A stretch of DNA of 9,949 bases from DHVE2 group archaeon (GTDB taxonomy: Archaea > Thermoplasmatota > Thermoplasmata > Thermoplasmatales > Aciduliprofundaceae). Below are positions 6,420-9,949 of the stretch, in pieces. Each line of letters opens with the position of its first letter. Positions within the stretch are counted from its first letter, which is position 1. The notes beneath the pieces were generated by a model that had not been told where the DNA came from, ran no database searches, and worked only from the letters and a program-made list of their open reading frames with translations. The stretch is taken from contig WALG01000155.1 of assembly GCA_015522955.1 (NCBI GenBank), forward strand, positions 1-9,949, in the 5' to 3' direction. Both the position numbers and the translations under genes were made by a program.

Positions 6420-7811
6420 TTAGAGCCAGTAGAGCCAGATGAAGTATATGGCAAAGACTATGGCCAGAATGTACATGAGGGGGCTAATCTCCTTGAATCT
6501 GCGAGTTGCTATTTTTGTGAGTACATAGGTTATTATACCAGCACCGATGCCGTTGGATATGCTGTATGTAAAAGGCATGACTATTAGAGTAACAAATGCA
6601 GGAATGTATTCTGTATAGTCATCGAAATTAACGTTCTTCATATTTGAAAGCATAAAGAGACCCACAAGGATCAATGCCGGGGCAGTTGCTGCCGCGGGTA
6701 CCAAAGCAACGATAGGTGTGATAAACAGCCCTATGGTGAAAAGGAGGGCAACAACCACGCTTGTAAGTCCTGTGCGGCCGCCTTCCTCAACACCTGCGGC
6801 ACTCTCTATGTATGTGGTTACTGTTGATGTTCCAATTAATGCACCAAATGTTGTTCCTATTGCATCTGTAAGAAGCATTCTGGTTAGTGGTTTCTCTGGT
6901 ATATTACCCTTTTCATCAAGGTCTCCAACCTTCGCGCTTAGACCCGTAACAGTGCCGAGGGTGTCGAAGAAATCCACCATGAGGAAGGCGAAGATTACAC
7001 CTAGAGCACCCACGTTAATCAAACCCTGGAAATCCATGTGAAGGGCGATAGGTGCTATGGATGCAGGAAGAGACACAGGCGAGGAAGGAAGTGAAAATCC
7101 TGCAGGATAGAGGCTTGCTGCTGCCCAGGAACTGTAGGATGCCCAGACAACAGCCACAGCGGTGGAACTCAGTATTCCCCAAAGCAGGGCTCCCTTTATT
7201 CTGTTAACAAGAAATATTATTGTTATGAAAACTCCAAAGAGTGCTACAGCCACCGATGGTATGTTTATATAGTTGAGGGAAACCACAACATCTATGGCTT
7301 GATGTGTAGGAAGCAGTTTATCTGCAGTGTATCTTATTATCTGAGCGTTGTTTAATCCAATGTATGTCAAGAAGAGTCCTATACCTGCACCTACAGAATA
7401 TTTCAATGTTATTGGGAAGGCATTTGCCACCATGGTTCGAACCTTTGTAACCGATAATGCTATAAAAATAAGGCCTTCTATGAATACTGCCGCAAGGGCA
7501 ATCTGCCATGTGTAGCCCATCACCAATACCACACTGTATGTGAAATAAGCGTTGAGACCCATTCCGGGTGCCAGTGCGTAGGGTTTCTTGGCGTACAGAC
7601 CCATGATAACCGTAGTCACCGCTGTTGCTATTACTGTGGTTGTAACCAGAGGTGCAAATGGCATTCCTGTCTTGCTCAGTATGGCGGGATTTACAAAGAT
7701 GATGTATGCCATGGTCATAAATGTGGTGAAACCTGCCATAATTTCCGTTCTCACGGTAGAGCCTCTGTCACTTATTTTAAAAAACGAGTCGAGTTTTTGG
7801 GACCATGTCAT
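6420..7811 (-). CDS. NCS2-family purine permease, AzgA/PbuG subgroup (adenine/guanine/hypoxanthine uptake)
   Basis: A polytopic membrane transporter of the nucleobase-cation symporter 2 family, AzgA/PbuG/GhxP branch (COG2252 type), which imports adenine, guanine or hypoxanthine by proton symport. The 463 residues carry many hydrophobic segments, matching the 14-helix fold. Family motifs are GFTTFMTMAYIIFVNPAIL (about 27-45), KPYALAPGMGLNAYF (about 76-90, with N87), VDFFDTLGT (about 279-287) and GTSTVTTYIESAAGVEEGG (about 327-345). From family knowledge, the acidic residues of the last two motifs (D280 or D283, and E336) and N87 probably contact the purine. I chose the ATG at 7811 because GGTGG at 7820-7816 sits four bases upstream and MTWSQKLDSFFKI fits the family. 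An in-frame ATG at 7856 would overlap the alaX end by four bases and add 15 atypical residues. Which purine it carries is not determined. Confidence 0.92.
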   Translation of the reverse strand: MTWSQKLDSFFKISDRGSTVRTEIMAGFTTFMTMAYIIFVNPAILSKTGMPFAPLVTTTVIATAVTTVIMGLYAKKPYALAPGMGLNAYFTYSVVLVMGYTWQIALAAVFIEGLIFIALSVTKVRTMVANAFPITLKYSVGAGIGLFLTYIGLNNAQIIRYTADKLLPTHQAIDVVVSLNYINIPSVAVALFGVFITIIFLVNRIKGALLWGILSSTAVAVVWASYSSWAAASLYPAGFSLPSSPVSLPASIAPIALHMDFQGLINVGALGVIFAFLMVDFFDTLGTVTGLSAKVGDLDEKGNIPEKPLTRMLLTDAIGTTFGALIGTSTVTTYIESAAGVEEGGRTGLTSVVVALLFTIGLFITPIVALVPAAATAPALILVGLFMLSNMKNVNFDDYTEYIPAFVTLIVMPFTYSISNGIGAGIITYVLTKIATRRFKEISPLMYILAIVFAIYFIWLYWL

Positions 7812-7840
7812 GCTGCCACCATGCAAATATATAATTCGAA

Positions 7841-7848
7841 TATTTAAA
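7841..7848 (-). promoter_or_regulatory. possible TATA box of the purine permease
   Basis: On the minus strand TTTAAATA is centred about 34 bases before the ATG at 7811, giving a short leader that includes the GGTGG ribosome-binding site. An 8-base palindrome, ATTCGAAT (7834-7841), adjoins it. The 41-base gap after alaX therefore may hold a separate promoter, although read-through from alaX is also possible. Confidence 0.4.
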
Positions 7849-7852
7849 AATT

Positions 7853-8317
7853 TCACAATTTTTCATCTTTCTCCAGTACATCAAAGGATATTTCAAGAAG
7901 ATTTTTATTTTTTCTGAATCTCGCTTTTCTGATTTTTATCTTCCCTATTTCTCCTGTGGTTCTTGTATGGGCTTTGTTACATGCATTGATATTCCAATCT
8001 TTGATGATTACAATGTTTAGGACCCTTACCTCTGGAGGTATGGGAAAGAGGTCATACATCTCATCTCCGTACTTTCTCTCGGCCTCATCTCGGGGAAGAA
8101 TCGCAATTTCCACAGGGACATTCTCTCTTATCTTCTCATTGGCTAAATGTTCTATACGATGCATCTCTTCCTCCGTAGGTTTTCTGTGATACTGTACGGT
8201 TAGCCTCCCATGATTTTCATTAACGTATACGCTTGCAGTCCATTTTGCACCGAGAACCTTAATTACAGCACCCTTGAGAACATGAAGTGCAGTGTGGGTA
8301 CGCACCTCAACATCCAT
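7853..8317 (-). CDS. alaX: AlaX-S-type stand-alone tRNA-editing hydrolase
   Basis: A free-standing homologue of the editing domain of alanyl-tRNA synthetase. AlaX proteins hydrolyse mischarged tRNA(Ala), chiefly Ser-tRNA(Ala), in trans in the cytoplasm. The 154 residues match the short AlaX-S class, for example the Pyrococcus horikoshii protein, which I recall as very similar through RTHTALHVLKGAVIKVLG, YGDEMYDLFPIP and NACNKAHTRTTGEIG. The four zinc ligands are all present: HxxxH (H8, H12) and CxxxH (C113, H117). The N-terminal glycine-rich and aminoacylation domains of AlaRS are absent, as expected for this class. The start at 8317 has a TATA-like box about 23 bases upstream and no Shine-Dalgarno motif, so it is probably leaderless. 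It is divergent from thrS and 41 bases upstream of the purine permease on the same strand. The exact mischarged substrate of the S class is less certain than the family assignment. Confidence 0.92.
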   Translation of the reverse strand: MDVEVRTHTALHVLKGAVIKVLGAKWTASVYVNENHGRLTVQYHRKPTEEEMHRIEHLANEKIRENVPVEIAILPRDEAERKYGDEMYDLFPIPPEVRVLNIVIIKDWNINACNKAHTRTTGEIGKIKIRKARFRKNKNLLEISFDVLEKDEKL

Positions 8318-8333
8318 AGTGCAGATATCACAG

Positions 8334-8345
8334 TTTTATATTTAA
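8334..8345 (-). promoter_or_regulatory. alaX TATA box
   Basis: On the minus strand ttaaatataaaa is centred about 23 bases before the alaX ATG at 8317, which has no ribosome-binding site, as expected for a leaderless archaeal transcript. It forms one half of the divergent control region between alaX and thrS. Confidence 0.55.
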
Positions 8346-8381
8346 TCATATGCTTAAGATTCTCGGATATCTGAGGTTATG

Positions 8382-8389
8382 TTTTTATA
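8382..8389 (+). promoter_or_regulatory. thrS TATA box
   Basis: The sequence tttttata is centred about 26 bases before the ATG at 8412, which has no Shine-Dalgarno motif, so the transcript is probably leaderless. It lies about 45 bases from the alaX TATA box on the other strand. Both promoters therefore fit in the 94 bases between the two start codons, with little room for separate regulators. Confidence 0.55.
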
Positions 8390-8411
8390 CCAAAAGGAAA
8401 ATACCATCTCT

Positions 8412-9949
8412 ATGCGAGTGCTTTTCATACATGCGGATTTCATAGAGTTTGAGGCAAAGCAAAAGGCCATGAAGAACGCGGAAAAAATTGAGAAAAAGAG
8501 AGAGAGATACGAGGAGGTTCTCGTTGCATTTATCAGCGTGGAAAAGGGTGATACGCAAATCATTGAGAAGGCAAAGAGCGAGATAGAGGATGTTGCACAA
8601 AAGGTCAATGCCACAAGGCTGGTGCTTTATCCTTATGCGCATCTCAGCAGTAATCTTGCGAGTTCAGATGAGGCAATGGAGGTCCTCAAGAGCCTTGAAT
8701 CTCTGCTTGGCGAGAAATACGAGGTGCATCGTGCTCCGTTTGGCTGGTACAAGAGTTTTGTAATATCCTGCAAGGGACATCCTCTCAGCGAATTGAGCAA
8801 GGAGATTCGTGTTGCAGAAAAGGAGGAGGTAAGCGAGGCGCTCAAGGCAGAGAAGAGAACCACATACTGGTACATAATGACATTAGATGGAAAGATGCAT
8901 CCCGTGGAGGAATTCGATTATACACAATACCCAAACCTCAGGAAATTTATGGAATATGAAATTTCTGGAACTCGTGCGGTTAAGCAGATTCCACCTCATG
9001 TGGAACTTATGCAGAAACTGGAAATTGCCGATTACGAGCCAGGCAGCGATTCTGGCAATATGCGTTACTATCCTAAGGGTAAACTTATAAAGGCGCTTAT
9101 CGAGGACTATGTGGAGCAGAAGGTTCTGGATTACGGAGCCATGGAGGTGGAGACCCCCATAATGTATGATTTTGAGCATCCCTCGCTAAAATCCTATCTC
9201 AACAGATTTCCAGCCAGGCAGTATATAGTGATGAGTGGTAAGGACAAGTATTTCCTTAGATTTGCAGCATGTTTTGGACAGTTTCTTTTGATGCACGATG
9301 CTACGTTTTCCTATAAGCATCTACCACTCAAGGTCTATGAACTCGCCAAATACGCTTTTCGTCGAGAGCAGAAGGGAGAACTTGTTGGGCTACGAAGATT
9401 GAGAGCATTTACCATGCCCGATATGCATACCTTCGCTGCTGATATTCATCAGGCCATGGACGAGTTCAAAAATCAGTATAAGATGGCGATTGAGGTTCTC
9501 AAAGATTTTGGACTGGAACTTGGCGATTATGAGGTGGCCATAAGATTCACCCGCGATTTCTATGAGGAGAACCGCGAGTTTGTAGAATCGCTTGTTAAGA
9601 TTGTCAATCGCCCTGTACTGATTCAGATGTGGGATGAAAGGTTCTTTTATTTTGTCCTCAAATTTGAATTTAATTTTGTGGATGCTATGAACAAAGCCGC
9701 TGCTCTGAGCACTGTGCAGATAGATGTGGAGAATGCCCAAAGATATGAAATAACCTATTACGATGAGGAAGGAGAGAAAAAGTATCCGCATATACTTCAT
9801 TGCTCCCCCAGCGGTGCAGTGGAGCGTGTGATTTACGCAATGCTTGAGAAGGCCTATCTTGATTCAAAGAAGGGCAAAAAGCCCATGCTCCCCGTATGGC
9901 TCTCGCCGGTCCAGGTGCGTGTAATACCGGTGAGCGATTCCTTCACGGG
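8412..9949 (+). CDS. thrS: threonyl-tRNA synthetase, archaeal type (3' end beyond the window)
   Basis: Class II synthetase charging tRNA(Thr) with threonine, with proofreading against serine. The reading frame is open to the window edge (512 complete codons), so about 110 residues of the anticodon domain are missing. Residues 1-140 form the archaeal editing domain, which is related in fold to D-aminoacyl-tRNA deacylase. It starts MRVLFIHADFIEFEAK and carries AHLSS (H77), GWYKSF (Y113, K114) and CKGHPLSEL (C120, E127). By motif these match the active-site residues described in the Pyrococcus domain. The catalytic domain has ETPIMYD (about 247-253), motif 2 FRREQKGELVGLRRLRAF with R317, motif 3 GAVERVIYA with R472, and the zinc ligands C287, H339 and H463. 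The anticodon-binding domain begins near residue 493 (LPVWLSPVQVRVIPV). The start at 8412 is supported by a TATA box about 26 bases upstream. The gene is divergent from alaX. Confidence 0.95.
   Translation, partial: MRVLFIHADFIEFEAKQKAMKNAEKIEKKRERYEEVLVAFISVEKGDTQIIEKAKSEIEDVAQKVNATRLVLYPYAHLSSNLASSDEAMEVLKSLESLLGEKYEVHRAPFGWYKSFVISCKGHPLSELSKEIRVAEKEEVSEALKAEKRTTYWYIMTLDGKMHPVEEFDYTQYPNLRKFMEYEISGTRAVKQIPPHVELMQKLEIADYEPGSDSGNMRYYPKGKLIKALIEDYVEQKVLDYGAMEVETPIMYDFEHPSLKSYLNRFPARQYIVMSGKDKYFLRFAACFGQFLLMHDATFSYKHLPLKVYELAKYAFRREQKGELVGLRRLRAFTMPDMHTFAADIHQAMDEFKNQYKMAIEVLKDFGLELGDYEVAIRFTRDFYEENREFVESLVKIVNRPVLIQMWDERFFYFVLKFEFNFVDAMNKAAALSTVQIDVENAQRYEITYYDEEGEKKYPHILHCSPSGAVERVIYAMLEKAYLDSKKGKKPMLPVWLSPVQVRVIPVSDSFT

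Noticed and set aside
7834..7841. Palindrome ATTCGAAT between alaX and the permease as a regulator site
   Set aside because: At 8 bases in an AT-rich gap it is too short to argue for an operator by itself. It is mentioned only next to the possible promoter.
8354..8875. Minus-strand open frames opposite the thrS N-terminal domain
   Set aside because: They are antisense to a well-conserved editing domain and have no recognisable product.
1..9949. Search for tRNA/rRNA genes, CRISPR arrays, insertion sequences and attachment sites
   Set aside because: No cloverleaf-like or rRNA sequence, no regularly spaced repeats and no transposase or integrase frame could be seen. All gaps between genes are under 100 bases.

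Overview
The window looks like a chromosomal segment from a euryarchaeon, most likely a thermophilic member of the Thermoplasmatota (Aciduliprofundum-like). Four things point that way: TATA-like boxes lie about 23-27 bases before several start codons that have no Shine-Dalgarno motif (leaderless genes); AGA/AGG and ATA codons are common; the threonyl-tRNA synthetase has the archaeal type of N-terminal editing domain; and there is a small stand-alone AlaX of the Pyrococcus kind. The exact genus is an inference. Genes are tightly packed, and I see no mobile element, CRISPR array, tRNA or rRNA.

Left part, plus strand: an M20-family zinc metallohydrolase (73-1290) is followed by a short spacer with overlapping inverted repeats and a T-run, then by a compact NiFe-hydrogenase maturation cluster in the order hypC-hypD-hypF-hypE (1362-6020). 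HypF and HypE make the cyanide ligands from carbamoyl phosphate. HypC and HypD carry the iron and assemble Fe(CN)2CO for delivery to the hydrogenase large subunit. hypC and hypD overlap by ATGA, hypF starts 4 bases after hypD with its ribosome-binding site across the hypD stop, and hypE follows after 33 bases with a possible promoter of its own. The nickel-insertion genes hypA and hypB and the hydrogenase subunits are not in the window.

Middle: a 106-residue membrane protein of unknown function (6088-6408) has its own promoter and is convergent, with an 11-base gap, to a minus-strand AzgA/PbuG-type purine permease (6420-7811).

Right part: upstream of the permease on the minus strand is an AlaX-type tRNA-editing hydrolase (7853-8317). 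It shares a 94-base divergent promoter region with threonyl-tRNA synthetase (8412 to beyond the right edge). Both products are expected to remove wrongly attached amino acids from tRNA, so this is a small translation quality-control divergon.

I do not see an undescribed system. The points most worth checking are the inverted-repeat spacer before hypC, the alaX/thrS divergon, the hypC start codon, the hyp cluster without hypAB, and the unassigned small membrane protein.
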